Shown here: in pieces, positions 11,767-21,949 of the stretch | How positions within the stretch are numbered: position 1 is the stretch's first letter | Layout of the letters: each line of letters begins with the position of its first letter | Assembly (NCBI GenBank): GCA_050084515.1 | Contig: CM114274.1 | Coordinates: 18,228,001 to 18,292,000, forward strand | DNA from: Blasia pusilla | Lineage: Eukaryota; Marchantiophyta; Marchantiopsida; Blasiales | Direction of reading: 5' to 3' | Length of the DNA: 64,000 bases | The notes under the pieces: generated by a model | Database searches by the model: none | What the model was told of the DNA's origin: nothing | Seen by the model: the letters and a program-made list of their open reading frames with translations, nothing else | Position numbers and translations under genes: made by a program

Positions 11767-12500
11767 GCTTCCTCAGTCTTTCACTTTGTCCACCTATGCA
11801 GCAATGTGGACTCCGAGATAGGTCAACTATGGCACCACGAGCTCAAGGAGGATACTAGGAGCCCGTGGCACATAGACCTGCGCCTTCATATGCGGCTCAA
11901 GAGTAGCCGCCTACTATTACTTGTTGATCATGTGGTGGAGCCCATCATCAGCGCCATTGCACTCGTCAGGGTCATGGACGTATGCCTCAGCATGGAGGAG
12001 GAGATGGTGCTGCACCAGGAGGTTATCAGTGTGACTATTGTCAGAGGTATGGTCATACACGAGCAAGGTGTTTCAATTTACATCCTGAGTTACGTTCGGA
12101 CCGAGGGCTAGAGAGGGCACCATAGCAAGTAGCCGGTCCGGGTGGGCCTAGAGATCGTGCACCAGGTGGTCCCGTTGGGGGACGAGGAGTTGGAGTTGCC
12201 CGACAAGGTGGTGGAGCTGCCCGTGGAGGAGGTAGAGTACCACCACCTAGATGCGCCGACAGAGACGCCGGACGTGAGGCTGGGATGGCTGCTCAGATAC
12301 AACAGCTACAGGAGCAGATTGACGCTATGGCATTGAGGTTACCGATGCTGGATCCGTGGCATCAACATTATATGGAGCAGCTAGAGATCTGGAGGATCCT
12401 GGTTGGATGTCTTGGGGTTGCCCAGATGGAGGCCGCGCGATTGTGACGCGCGTGGAGCGATCGAGAGTTGGATCCACAGTAAGGGGAAGCCACAAAACAA
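11767..12500 (+). pseudogene. Gag C-terminal part with CCHC zinc knuckle, plus copy
   Basis: The coding continuation of gag is split over several frames. The codons for CDYCQRYGHTRARC are intact at 12030-12071, a standard C-x2-C-x4-H-x4-C nucleic-acid-binding knuckle. Downstream is a Gly/Pro/Val-rich linker and a stretch with coiled-coil character before the protease. Confidence 0.75.
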
Positions 12501-12524
12501 ACTAGGCTTCCTCAGTCTTTCACG

Positions 12525-13760
12525 TTGTCCGAAGCGATGAGGACCCCATCGATGGGTCCTCATCAAAGTTCCTTGAGAGTTGGTGATGTTGTTGGTGTGC
12601 ACGCACGGAGGGCGATGGGAGAAGCGAGTGCGACAAATCCTATTGTTGATGCTCAGGAGGGGCATGTGTCGAGCACATTGTTGGGGGCGGCCCCCATTGT
12701 GTATCGCACTCCTTTATTTTCTGCTTCCGATGTTATGACGTTGGGGGGTACGCCCGCCGAGGCTTCTCGGCTGGCTGCGTCGCTATGTGAGCGCGAAGTT
12801 GGAGTTCCTGCATCACGTTAAGAGGTGATTGCAGAGGAGGTGATGGACCTGCCCTTGGAGCGGATGCTCGGACCGTCCACGTCAGATTCATGGCAGGCTG
12901 CGGCTGCTAGAATGGCGGAGATGCCCGCTAGACCCGCGATAGAGCATGCCATGGCTTCTGCTGGTGTTGTGTTGCTGGATAACCGAATAGAGGTCTTCCA
13001 GTTGGTGAGTCCTGGAGGTAGAGCTTTTAGTCCACAACACGTCTTATTGGATTCAGGAGCGCAACCCCTGATGTTGGGGAAAGCGTCATTCAGAGGATTG
13101 GGCTTGACGAGAGCCGATGTGGAGCGTTGTCCATTCCGGATATAGACATCCTTGGGTGGAGTGAGTACCACACAGTATATCACCGGACAGGAGGTCGTGG
13201 TGAGGATTTGCCCGGGACATCCTACTGATGAGTCCGAGGTGCGCGCCAAGGCGATAGTGACTGATGTAGAGTCCTACAACGTCTTGGTTGGTGGAGCAGT
13301 GCTATACCCGATGGGGTTTTCCGTGGATTACTGGGAGGAGTCAGCGTCCTACAGACCAGGATGGCAGTCAGGTGATGGGCGCCTTAGCTCATTACCCGTT
13401 CGATTCACAGGTGCAATGATCGAGCAACGGCCAGGAGAGATGGCGACCTTAGCAGCATTTAGCAGTGCCATCACTTGGCCTAGTGATTTGATTGGGGGAC
13501 ATGTCCATGCAGAGGATACTCCCGTTCCTTACATTTCTATTGAGAGGAGTGTTATGGTAGGTGCATCATTCCGTGGAGGAGAGGTGCCGATGTGGGGCTC
13601 GACTGAGGAGCTTCGACGATTGGCAGATGAGCACGTGCAGACCGCGTGGAGCGAGGCATTTGCACCGGAGCGTGACGGGTCTGATGAACCTGAGGTAGCA
13701 AGGAGTGCTACGATGACACCCTTGGATACCACACCCATTGTGTGGTGTACCGGAGGAGGG
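12525..13760 (+). pseudogene. Gypsy aspartic protease region, plus copy
   Basis: Frames 12525-12821, 12825-13145 and 13152-13793 together cover the region. The retropepsin active-site motif LLDSGAQPLML keeps Asp-Ser-Gly at about 13050. The later block TDVESYNVLVGGAVLYPMGF resembles the second conserved part of plant gypsy proteases. An in-frame TAG at 13143 and shifts at each boundary disrupt it. The C-terminal end (TPLDTTPIVWC) runs without a gap into the methyltransferase motif I. Confidence 0.82.
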
Positions 13761-14710
13761 TATTCGAGTGTTAGATCTCTTTGGAGGGATTAGCACCGGG
13801 TTAGCTGCTGTTTTGTAGGCAGGAGTGCGAGTACAATAGTACCTGTATGTGGAGAGTGATGATGTTGCGAGGTGCGTCTCACTACAACATGTGGCGCAGT
13901 TACGCCTACGTTTTCCCGACTTATTGTCTGCGTCCGCAGTACAGGGGTATAGAGTTCCCTACCAAGGGATATTTCGTTGTTGGGGGCGCAGGACTTAGAG
14001 CGGGTAGGGACCATTGATTTGGTCATTTCCGGTTGGCCATGTCAGGGCCAATCGAGTGCTGGACGAGGCAGCAGGTTGGTTGACACTCGGTCCAGGTTTT
14101 TTTGGGAGATGTTGAGGGTCTTACGGCAGTTGCAGGAGCACCAGTCTCGTTCTCTAGCCTACATTTTGGAGAATGTGCCGATCTTAGGAGACTCCAGGTC
14201 ACGGGTGGTGACGAGTGCTCATCAAGTGGGTGCCAGGATCGGCCCAGCAGTGTTCTTGGATGCGGCGAGTGTAGGTTCTAGAGCTCATCGCCTGCGTCTA
14301 TGGTGGACCAACTTAGTGCCCCATGCGGTGTTATGGAGGGCGTATGCGAGAGTGGAGCGCCCCTCCCATTTGTTAGTGGATTCCATTCTGGATCCAAGTC
14401 GTCGATCACACGCAGTGAGGCACGATGATCGACCACCGTTGATTGTGGTCAAGCGGGTAGGCAGGCCGAGGGCAGCCTTGCCCACGTTTGTGAGTTTTCT
14501 CGCTTCCTTTGCATACAAGGAGGCCGGTCCTGGCTTGGTTTGGGATGACCAGGTTCAGCGGTTGGTGGAGCCCAACGCCGACGAGAGAGAGCGAGCGATG
14601 GGATTTCCCACAGGAGTGACATCAGTACCGTCAGTTTCAGAGGCATCACGACGCCATGTCTTGGGTCAAGCGATGGACCAGAACCGCTTGACATGGATCC
14701 TCAGCTTGGG
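13755..14710 (+). pseudogene. C5 cytosine DNA methyltransferase domain inside gypsy pol, plus copy
   Basis: Motifs of the m5C methyltransferase family occur in canonical order. Motif I is VLDLFGGISTGLA (from 13768). An acidic motif II-like YVESDD follows. Motif IV is ISGWPCQGQS with the nucleophilic Cys at codon 14040-14042. Motif VI is ILENVP (from 14163). Motif VIII is RAHRLRLWW. Motif IX/X is ERERAMGFPTG followed by HVLGQAMD. The family transfers a methyl group from S-adenosylmethionine to cytosine C5. In this copy two in-frame TAG codons (13816 and 13837) and one frameshift near 13975 separate motif I from motif IV. The part from 13977 to 15029 is open. The domain lies between protease and RT, as in the second copy. 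I cannot place it confidently with DNMT3/DRM, DNMT1 or bacterial Dcm-type enzymes without a tree. Confidence 0.9.
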
Positions 14711-15010
14711 AGTGATTGAGCAGCGTCGTATGAGATCGCGACAGATCACAGCGGTTGCGTTGGTGAGCCCCATGCCTACTGAGACGGTGGAGGCAGTGGC
14801 TGGGGGCGAGACCCAAGGAGATCGGGAGAGACACCCTTGGACTTCTTGGGATGTTTTGCACGTACCCAAGGAGATGATAGCCATAACATTGAGCGTGGTT
14901 TCGGGCACTGCACGTGGAGGAGATCAGAGTTTGCAGTTGGCTGCAGAGGAGAGCGGCCGAGTGTTGTTGTTTGAGACGGGGTTGCACCATAGCAACCACC
15001 AATACCCACG
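14711..15010 (+). pseudogene. Linker between methyltransferase and reverse transcriptase, plus copy
   Basis: Continues open in the methyltransferase frame up to 15029 with no recognised domain. A counterpart lies at about 17770-18100 on the minus strand. The next conserved block, the RT N-terminus, starts in another frame at 15011. Confidence 0.6.
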
Positions 15011-15440
15011 TTGGAGAGTCCTACCGTAGTCACGATGGAGACTTGGGAGCTAGATATGAGCCCTAAGTTGACAGGAGGAGAGCGGCGTCGAATACATCAG
15101 TTCCTCAGGAGTTATATGAGCTGCTTTGCGTTTAGCATGGAGGATTTGGGTACGCTGAAGGGACTAGGGATCCGCATTGAGTTGTCGAATGATACGCCGA
15201 TCTTCCGATGACCCTACAGGTACAGTGATATGGAGAGGGCTCTGATTCAAAGTAGGAGCCAGGACTTGGTCAGAGCAGGACTAGTGGAGATGTCGCATGG
15301 GGAGTATGCATATGCCACTGTCATGCCGCGAAGAAGGATATGCATGGCAACTGGACAGATAGGCGGATATGTGGGGATTACTGACCTATCAATCGGCGGA
15401 CGAAGTCCGATAGGTATGCCATGTCCACCCGTGAGGAGAT
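15011..15440 (+). pseudogene. Gypsy reverse transcriptase, N-terminal part only, plus copy
   Basis: Encodes FSMEDLGTLKG, YRYSDMERALIQ, DLVRAGLVEMS and a decayed GDYRPIN-like region. It carries a stop at 15209 and a shift around 15340. The catalytic YIDD box, the rest of RT and RNase H are absent. The sequence jumps at about 15455 to the region before integrase, an internal deletion of more than 1 kb relative to the minus copy. Confidence 0.82.
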
Positions 15441-15454
15441 CTTTGATGGCACAC

Positions 15455-15970
15455 GTAAGCCTATTTAGGCATGTTGGCTATGGAGAGCCAGAGTGTGGAG
15501 ACTTCGATGGCGACCGAGGCCAGTGAGGAGACGACAAGTGGTAGAGATATTCATGATGATGGAGTAGTCTTGGAGTACCTTCGTACTGGCAGCGTTGCGA
15601 GCACCGTGGATGCTAGAGAGCGAGATATGATCCTACAGCGGGCCAGACGGTTCCGTTGGGAGGGGACACATGTTTTGAGGGTTTGGAAGGATGGCAGAGT
15701 ATGCGTAGTGCCGCATGCTTCGTAGAGAGCACGACTAGTGCAGCATGCCCACGAGGAGTTGGATCACTTTGGGGACGTACAGCTTGCTCCAGATTCAGTA
15801 GTGGTGGCGAGGCATGCAGACTGACGTTCAGCAGTTTATTGCCAGGAGCATGGTGTGTGATCGGGTCCGAGCATCGTTCAATGCTCTAACTCCATAGTTG
15901 CATCCATTACCGATCATGGGCTTAGGGTATAGATGGAGTTTGGATTTTTCAGGACCTTTGCCTTTACTCT
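15455..15970 (+). pseudogene. Pre-integrase linker, integrase zinc-binding domain and start of core, plus copy
   Basis: The frame 15471-15725 (ARRFRWEGTHVLRVWKDG) leads into HAHEELDHFG (His pair of the HHCC zinc domain), CDRVRASFNAL, and WSLDF, whose Asp (15943-15945) should be the first acid of the DDE triad. One Cys of the HHCC pair reads Ser. The sequence then turns into the inverted copy near 15970. The minus-strand integrase piece at 8383-8945 has the other two catalytic acids, so neither piece holds all three. Confidence 0.8.
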
Positions 15971-16195
15971 ACCATCCTCTCAAACCCTCAAAACATGTGT
16001 CCCCTCCCAACGGAACCGTCTGGCCCGCTGTAGGATCCCATTCGGCTCTCTAGCACCCACGGTGCTTGCAACGCTGCTAGTACAAAGGTACTCCGAGACT
16101 ACTCCATCATCATGAATATCTTGGCCATCTATTGTCTTCTCACTGGCCTCGGGATCCAAGGACTCTCCACTAGCCCTCGCCATTGAAGTCTCCAC
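15971..16195 (-). pseudogene. Pre-integrase linker of the minus copy
   Basis: Encodes DIHDDGVVSEYL and ARRFRWEGTHVLRV, matching the plus copy at 15540-15690. It is truncated at the centre of the inverted arrangement, just before the integrase zinc domain. Confidence 0.75.
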
Positions 16196-16279
16196 ACTCT
16201 AGCTCTCCATAGCCAACATGCCTAAATAGGCTAACGCGTGCCATCCTGGCACTGACTCCTCATCACTCTCTCCATGCCA

Positions 16280-16969
16280 TCAAGCTCCAGTCGCATCTCG
16301 CTGACTCGGGCACTGGTTATGACTCAACCCATTTGCATCCTGGTTGAGCGTCCCATGTCTATGTACCACATGAAAATCATACTCCTGCAACAACAGAGCC
16401 CATCTCGCAAGCTTCCCTGTAAGCTTGTCGGACTCCATCAACCACTTCAGTGGTTGATGATCAGTGATGATGGTAAAGGGGTTGCCAAATAAGTAACACC
16501 TCACATGCGCGACAGCCCACACTACAGCCAAGCACTCACCCTCATACGAGTTGTACTTCACCTCTGCAGCGTAGTTCGAGCGGCTAGCGTAAGCCACCAT
16601 GAACTCTCTACCCTCATCATCATGCTGGGTGAGCACCGCTCCAAGCCCCAACATGCTCCAATCTGTGTGCAACTGGAAAGGACGCCCCCTGATCGGTCTC
16701 CTCGAGATGGGGATGGATGTCAACCTGCCCTTCAGCAACTGAAATGCTCGCTCTTGCTCATCCCCCCAGTCCCACTTGTGATCCACCTTGGTCAACAAGG
16801 TTAGCGGCTTTGCAATCAAACTGAATCCCTTGACGTACCGTCGATAGAAGTTCGCCAATCCCGTGAATGCGCGAACACGGCTCACATCTGTAGGGCGTGG
16901 AATGCGTGAGATAGCCTCTACCTTTGTCTGCTGAACACCAAGGCCCCCTGGGTATATCGTATGACCCAA
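16280..16969 (-). pseudogene. Gypsy RNase H and RT connection region, minus copy
   Basis: A 229-residue open frame. It starts with the RT thumb/connection sequence (RAFTGLANFYRRYVKGFS, AKPLTLLTK) and continues with RNase H motifs: LHTDWS-x-LGLGAVLTQ (first Asp), YEGECLAVVWAV (catalytic Glu), TDHQPLKWL and NQDANGLS. A short stop-interrupted gap separates it from the RT catalytic part. This is the best-preserved open frame of the element. Confidence 0.88.
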
Positions 16970-17035
16970 TTACTCAATTTGGTCGTAGAAGAACTTGCAC
17001 TTGCCTAGATGTAGCTTCAGCCCATGTAATTGCAA

Positions 17036-17753
17036 TCATCGAAACACCTCCTCTAGATGTCGCTCATGCTCCTCAACCGCGGCGCTAAAGACTAGGATGT
17101 CATCAATATAACACCTAGCAAAATCCAGACCAGCCAAGATCCTATCCATGACCCTCTGAAACTGAGCGGGGGCGTTCTTTAACCCAAATGGTAAGAACCG
17201 CCACTGGTACAAACAATCCTTCCCATGAGGATCGATGCCCCAAAATGCCGTCTTATGCCTGTCCTCCAATCTGATAGGCAGCTGATGGTATCCGACTTGC
17301 AAATCCAATGAACTGAAGACCTTCGCGTGACCAATCGCATCAAAGATCTCCTCAGGGGGTGGGCATGGCATACCTATTGGACTTCGTCTGCCGATTGATA
17401 GGTCGGTAATCCCCACACATTGGCCTATCCGTCCAGTTGCCATGCACATCCTTCTTGGCGGGCATGATAGTGGCAGATGCATACTTCCCATATGATATCT
17501 CCACTAGTCCTGCTCTGACCAAGTCCTGGTTCCTACTCTGAATCAGAGCCCTCTCCATATCACTGTACCTGTAGGATCGTCGGAAGATCGACGTATCACA
17601 CGACAACTCAATGCCGATCCCCGGTCCCTTCAGCATACCCAAATCCTCCATGCTAAACGCAAAGCAGCTCCTATAACTCTTGAGGAACTGATGTATTCGG
17701 CGCCGCTCTCCTCTTGTCAACTTAGGGCCCATATTTGGCTCCCAAGTCTCCAT
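17036..17753 (-). pseudogene. Gypsy reverse transcriptase catalytic domain, minus copy
   Basis: Two overlapping frames, 17352-17753 and 17036-17491, with one shift between them. Motifs: GDYRPINRQTKS, VFSSLDLQVGYHQLPI (first catalytic Asp), KTAFWG, LPFGLKNAPAQFQ, and CYIDDILVF (catalytic YIDD, codons 17099-17110). The polymerase residues are present, so only the shift and upstream breaks inactivate it. Confidence 0.9.
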
Positions 17754-17769
17754 CGTGACTACGGTAGGA

Positions 17770-18100
17770 CTCTCCGGTGCGGGTATCGGTGGTTGTTATG
17801 GTGCAACCCCGTCTCAAACAACAACACTCGACCGCTCTCCTACAACCAACTACAAACTTTGATCTCCTCCACGTGCAGTGCCCGAAACCACGCTCAATGT
17901 TGTGGCTATCATCTCCTCGCGTACCTGCCAAACATCCCAAGAAGTCCAAGGGTGTCTCTCTCAATCTCCCATGGTGTGTAGATCTCCTTGGGTCTCGCCC
18001 CCAGCCACTTCCTCCACTATCTTGGTAGGCATGGGGCTCACCAACGCAACCGCTGTGATCTGTCCTGATCTCATATGGCGCTGCTCAGCCACTCCAAAGC
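17770..18100 (-). pseudogene. Methyltransferase-RT linker, minus copy
   Basis: Counterpart of 14711-15010 on the plus strand, with similar but frame-broken coding. No domain recognised. Confidence 0.5.
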
Positions 18101-19049
18101 TGAGGATTCATGTCAAGCAATTCAGGTCCATTGCTTGACCCAAGACATGGCGTCATGATGCCTCTGACACTGACAATACTGCCGTCACTCCTATGGGAAA
18201 TCCCATCACTCGCTCTCTCTCATCGGCGTTGGGCTCCACCAATCGCTGAACCTGGTAATCCCAAAGCAAGCCAGGTTTGGCCTCCTTGTATGCATAGGAA
18301 GCGGGAAAACTCACAAACGTGGGCAAGGCTGCCCGCATCCTGCCTATCCTATTGACCACATTCAACGATGGTCGATCATTTTGCCTCACTGCCTATGATC
18401 GACAACCTCAATTCAGAATGGAATCCACTAACAAATGGGAGGGGTGCCTCACTCTTGCATACGCCCTCCGTAACACCGCATGGGGCACTAGAACCTACAC
18501 TTGCCGCATCCAAGAACACTACTGGGCTGATCCAAGCACGCACTTGATGAGCACTCGTCACCACCCGTGACCTGGAGTCTCCTAAGATCGGCCCATTCTC
18601 TAGAATGTAGACTGGTGCTCTTGCAATTTCCGTACGATCCTCAACATCTCCCAAAATAACCTGGATCGAGTGTCAGCCAACCCGCTGCCTCGTCCAGCAC
18701 TCGATTGGCCCTGATATGGCCAACCGCCAATGACCAAATAAATGGTCCCTACTCGCTCTAAGTCCTGCACCCCCAGCAACAAAATATCCCTCGGTAGGGA
18801 ACTGTGGTACCCCTGTACCGCGGACGCAGACAATAAGTCGGGAAAACGTAAGCGTAACTACACCACATGTCGTAGTGAGACGCGCCTTGCAACATCATCA
18901 CTCTCCACATATAGATATTGCTGTACTCGCACTCCTCCCTGCAAAACAACAGCTAACTCGATGCTAATCCCTCCAAAGAGATCTAACACTCGGATACCCT
19001 CCTCCGCGATACACCACACAATGGATGTGGTATCCAAGGGTGTTATCAT
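18101..19049 (-). pseudogene. C5 cytosine DNA methyltransferase domain, minus copy, catalytic Cys lost
   Basis: The frame 18858-19049 runs from the protease end (TPLDTTSIVWC) directly through motif I (VLDLFGGIS) to YVESDD without a break. This shows that the methyltransferase was translated as part of the pol polyprotein. Motif IV at about 18700-18725 reads GWPYQGQS: the nucleophile codon 18714-18716 is Tyr, a G-to-A change relative to the plus copy. Motif VI reads ILENGP instead of ENVP. Motif IX/X is ERERVMGFPIG within 18153-18389. It is shifted between 18833 and 18858 and again around 18380, and is catalytically dead by the Cys loss alone. Confidence 0.9.
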
Positions 19050-19060
19050 AGCACTCCTTG

Positions 19061-20140
19061 CTACCTCGAGTTCCTCAAATCCGTCACGCTCCAGTTCAAA
19101 CGCCTCGCTCCACCTGACACGTGCTCATCTGCCAATCGTTGAAGCTCCTCGGTCAAGCCCCACAAGGGCACCTCTCCTCCACGGAATGATGCGACTACCA
19201 TAACACTCATCTCCATAGAAATTTCAGGAATGGGAGTATCCTTTGCATGGACATGTCCCTCAATCAAATCACTAGGCCAAGTGATGGCACTGCTAAATAC
19301 TGCTACGGTCGCCACCTCTCTTGGCCGTCGCTCGATCACTACACCTGTGAATCAAACGGGTAATGAGCTAAGACGCCTATCACCTGACTGCCATCTTGGT
19401 CTGTAGGACGCTGACTCCTCCCACTTATCCAAGGAAAACCCCATCAGATATAACAATGCTCCACCAACCAAGGCGTGGTAGGTCTCTGCATCAGTCACTA
19501 TCGCCTTGGCTCGCAACACGGACTCATCTGTAGGATGTCACGGACAAATCCTCACTACGACCTCATGTCAAATGATATACTATGTGGTACTGGCTCCACC
19601 CAAGGATGTCTGTATCCGGAATAGACAACGCTCCACATCGGCTCTCGTCAAGCCCAAACCTTTGAATGACGCTTTCCCCAACATCAGGGCTTGCGCTTCT
19701 GAATCCAACAAGACGCGCTACGGACTAAAAGCTCTACCTCCGGGACTCACCAATTGGAAGACTTCTCCTTGGTTATCTAGCAACACAACACCAAGAGAAG
19801 CCATGGCACGCTCTATCGCTGGCCTAGCGGGCATCTCCGCCATCCAAGCAGCCACAGCCTGCCATGAATCTAACGTGGACATCCCGAGTATCCGCTCCAA
19901 GGGCAGGTCCATCACCTCCTCTGCAATCACCTCTGAACGTGATGCAGGAACTCCAACTCCACCCTCACATAGGGTAGCGGCCAGCCGAAAAGCCTTGGCG
20001 GGCGTACCTCCCAACGTCATAACATTGGAAGCAGAAAATAAAGGAGCGCGGTACACAACGGTGGCCGCCCCCAAGAACGTGCTCGACACATGCCCGTCCT
20101 GAGCATCAGAAATAGGAGTCTTCGCACTCGCTTCTCCCAT
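19061..20140 (-). pseudogene. Gypsy aspartic protease region, minus copy
   Basis: Matches 12525-13760. The frame 19718-20140 covers the N-terminal part. The active-site motif reads LLDSEAQ at about 19700, with Gly of DSG replaced by Glu, and a stop precedes it. The frame 19061-19339 covers the C-terminal part (FRGGEVPLWG, TEELQRLADEH). This copy is inactive. Confidence 0.8.
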
Positions 20141-21120
20141 CGCCCTTTGTGCCTACACACCAACAACATCACCAACTCTCCACAAACTCTGATCAGGACC
20201 CATTGATGGGGTCCTCATTGCCTCGGACAGCGTGAAAGACTCTGGAAGCCTAGTCTATTTCTTGGCTTCCCCTTGTTGTGGATCCAACTCTACGGCTGCT
20301 CCATGCGTCACAACTGCGGCTGCTTCTATCTAGGCAACCCCACACATCCAACCTGGATCCTTCATATCTCTTGCTGCTCCATATGATGTCGATGCCACGG
20401 ATCCGGCATCGGGTAATCTCTATGCCATAGCGACAACCTGCTCATGTAGCTGATGTATCTGAGCAACCATCCTAGCCTCACACCCGGCATCTCCCTCAAC
20501 GCGTCTAGGTGGTGGGACTCTACCTCCTCCATGGGCAGCTCCACCACCCTGTCGGGCAACTCTAGCTCCTCGTCCCCCAATGGGACCACTTGGTGCACAA
20601 TCTCTAGCCCACTCGGACGGGCTACTCGCTCTGGTGCCCTCTCTGGCCCTCCGTTTGGACGTAACTCAGGATGTAAAATGAAACACCTGGCGCGTGTATG
20701 ACCATACCTCTGACAATAGTCACACTGATAACCTCTTGGTGCATCACTATCTCCTCTTCCATGCTAAGGCACACGTCCATGACCGTAACGAGTGCAATCA
20801 CGCTGATGATGAGCTCCACCACATGACCAACAAGTAATAGTAGGCGGTTGCTGCTAAGCCGCATATGAAGGCGCAGATCTCTGTGGCACGGCCTCTTGGT
20901 ATCCTCCCTGAGCTCGTAGTGCCACAATTGACCTATCTCGGAATCCATGTTGTTGCACAAGTAGTGCACGCAATCGTGACTGCTCTCGCCTAGAACCCAT
21001 GGTGGCTACGCTCTCCTCCGCCATGTTCCGCTCAATGTTCTTGACGGTCCTAAAAAATCTCTCAACGTAGGGGAGGTGTTCATAAGAAGCATCCCCTCCC
21101 GCACCCGTGTCCGCGGGGTC
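20141..21120 (-). pseudogene. Gag C-terminal region with zinc knuckle, minus copy
   Basis: The CDYCQRYGHTRARC knuckle is encoded at 20683-20724, with all ligands intact. The flanking Gly/Pro-rich and linker segments are frame-broken as in the plus copy. Confidence 0.75.
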
Positions 21121-21942
21121 CGGTCTAGCATCGCGTACCATGACTAATAGCCTGAGCTTCTGTCATCCCCTGAGTGAGGTTGATCAACCGGTGCAAGCGA
21201 GTGTAAGCCTCACGCAAACTCTCACCCGGGCGCCTCTCGAAGTCGTGGATGCTCAGCAACTTCTCCGTCCGTACCCCTTGGTAGTTGGCCCTCAACTCAG
21301 CAAAGAACTCAACCACGGGGTTGAACTTGGGACGAATCCGACCAGACGGTGCAACTGCTCTACTGTGAGTGACCCCTCCTAAACCATCACTAGTGGAAGA
21401 GGAAGTAGCCTCTCCTGACTCCTCCTCCTCATATGGAAACGGCTCCGTCCATGACACATAGTGTGGGTCGTAGTAGAGTCGCCATGCCTCAATCTCCTGG
21501 GCATATCTGTGGGAGAACTCATGGTAATCGTCCATGGATGCCCCCTCTAAATGCTGGACATATCGTTCCATGCTGTAAACGGGTTGAACTCTCTACAGTT
21601 CCTAGCCCGCTGTGAGTCATACCAACTCCTAAACTCCGCAATGAAGTCGTGTGGCTCTATGGTGCCTACAACACCCGAAAACCTACGCGGTCCTCTACCT
21701 CGATCGTCCATCTCGTACGCCCAACTAGTAGGACCACTCAATGTGTACGCTGGATCACTAACACATTCCTCTACACACTCCCCCTTGTCTGAAGACGACA
21801 CAGAAGGAGATCGAGGTGGTCTCTCATGTGGAGACCCTCGAAACCTCGCACCACTCCGGGTAAACCCTCTAGAGCTACTCTCAGGTCCACTACCTCTCAA
21901 ATTCGTGAAAGGATGCCGTGATGGCCCTCGTGCCCCTCTCAC
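21121..21942 (-). pseudogene. Gypsy gag, minus copy, including an N-terminal extension
   Basis: The frame 21547-21942 has a basic Ser/Gly/Pro-rich N-terminus that runs through MDDRGRGPRRFSG. The frame 21125-21571 continues after a shift with DDYHEFSHRYAQEIEAW, FNPVVEFFAELRANY, PGESLREAYTRLHRLI and GMTEAQAI. It shows that gag begins upstream of the Met used for the plus copy. Confidence 0.84.
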
Positions 21943-21949
21943 ACAATCA

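Larger units (their letters stand above)
8938..15970 (+). mobile_element. Inverted plus-strand gypsy fragment (partial 5' LTR to start of integrase core)
   Basis: The order on + is partial LTR 8938-9231, leader, gag 11011-11766, zinc knuckle 12030-12071, protease 12.8-13.7 kb, C5 methyltransferase 13.76-14.7 kb, RT N-terminus 15.0-15.44 kb, then a jump to the integrase zinc-binding region and the first integrase Asp (codon 15943-15945). Most of RT and all of RNase H are deleted. Both ends fall inside the integrase of the minus-strand copy. The left end shares an ACGAAGGGG-type stretch with both sequences that meet there, which suggests a microhomology-mediated event and not clean transposition. 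Confidence 0.75.

Noticed and set aside
13977-15029. Methyltransferase frame as a host cellular DNA methyltransferase gene
   Set aside because: Flanked in both copies by protease and RT of the same gypsy element, and continuous with the protease frame in the minus copy.
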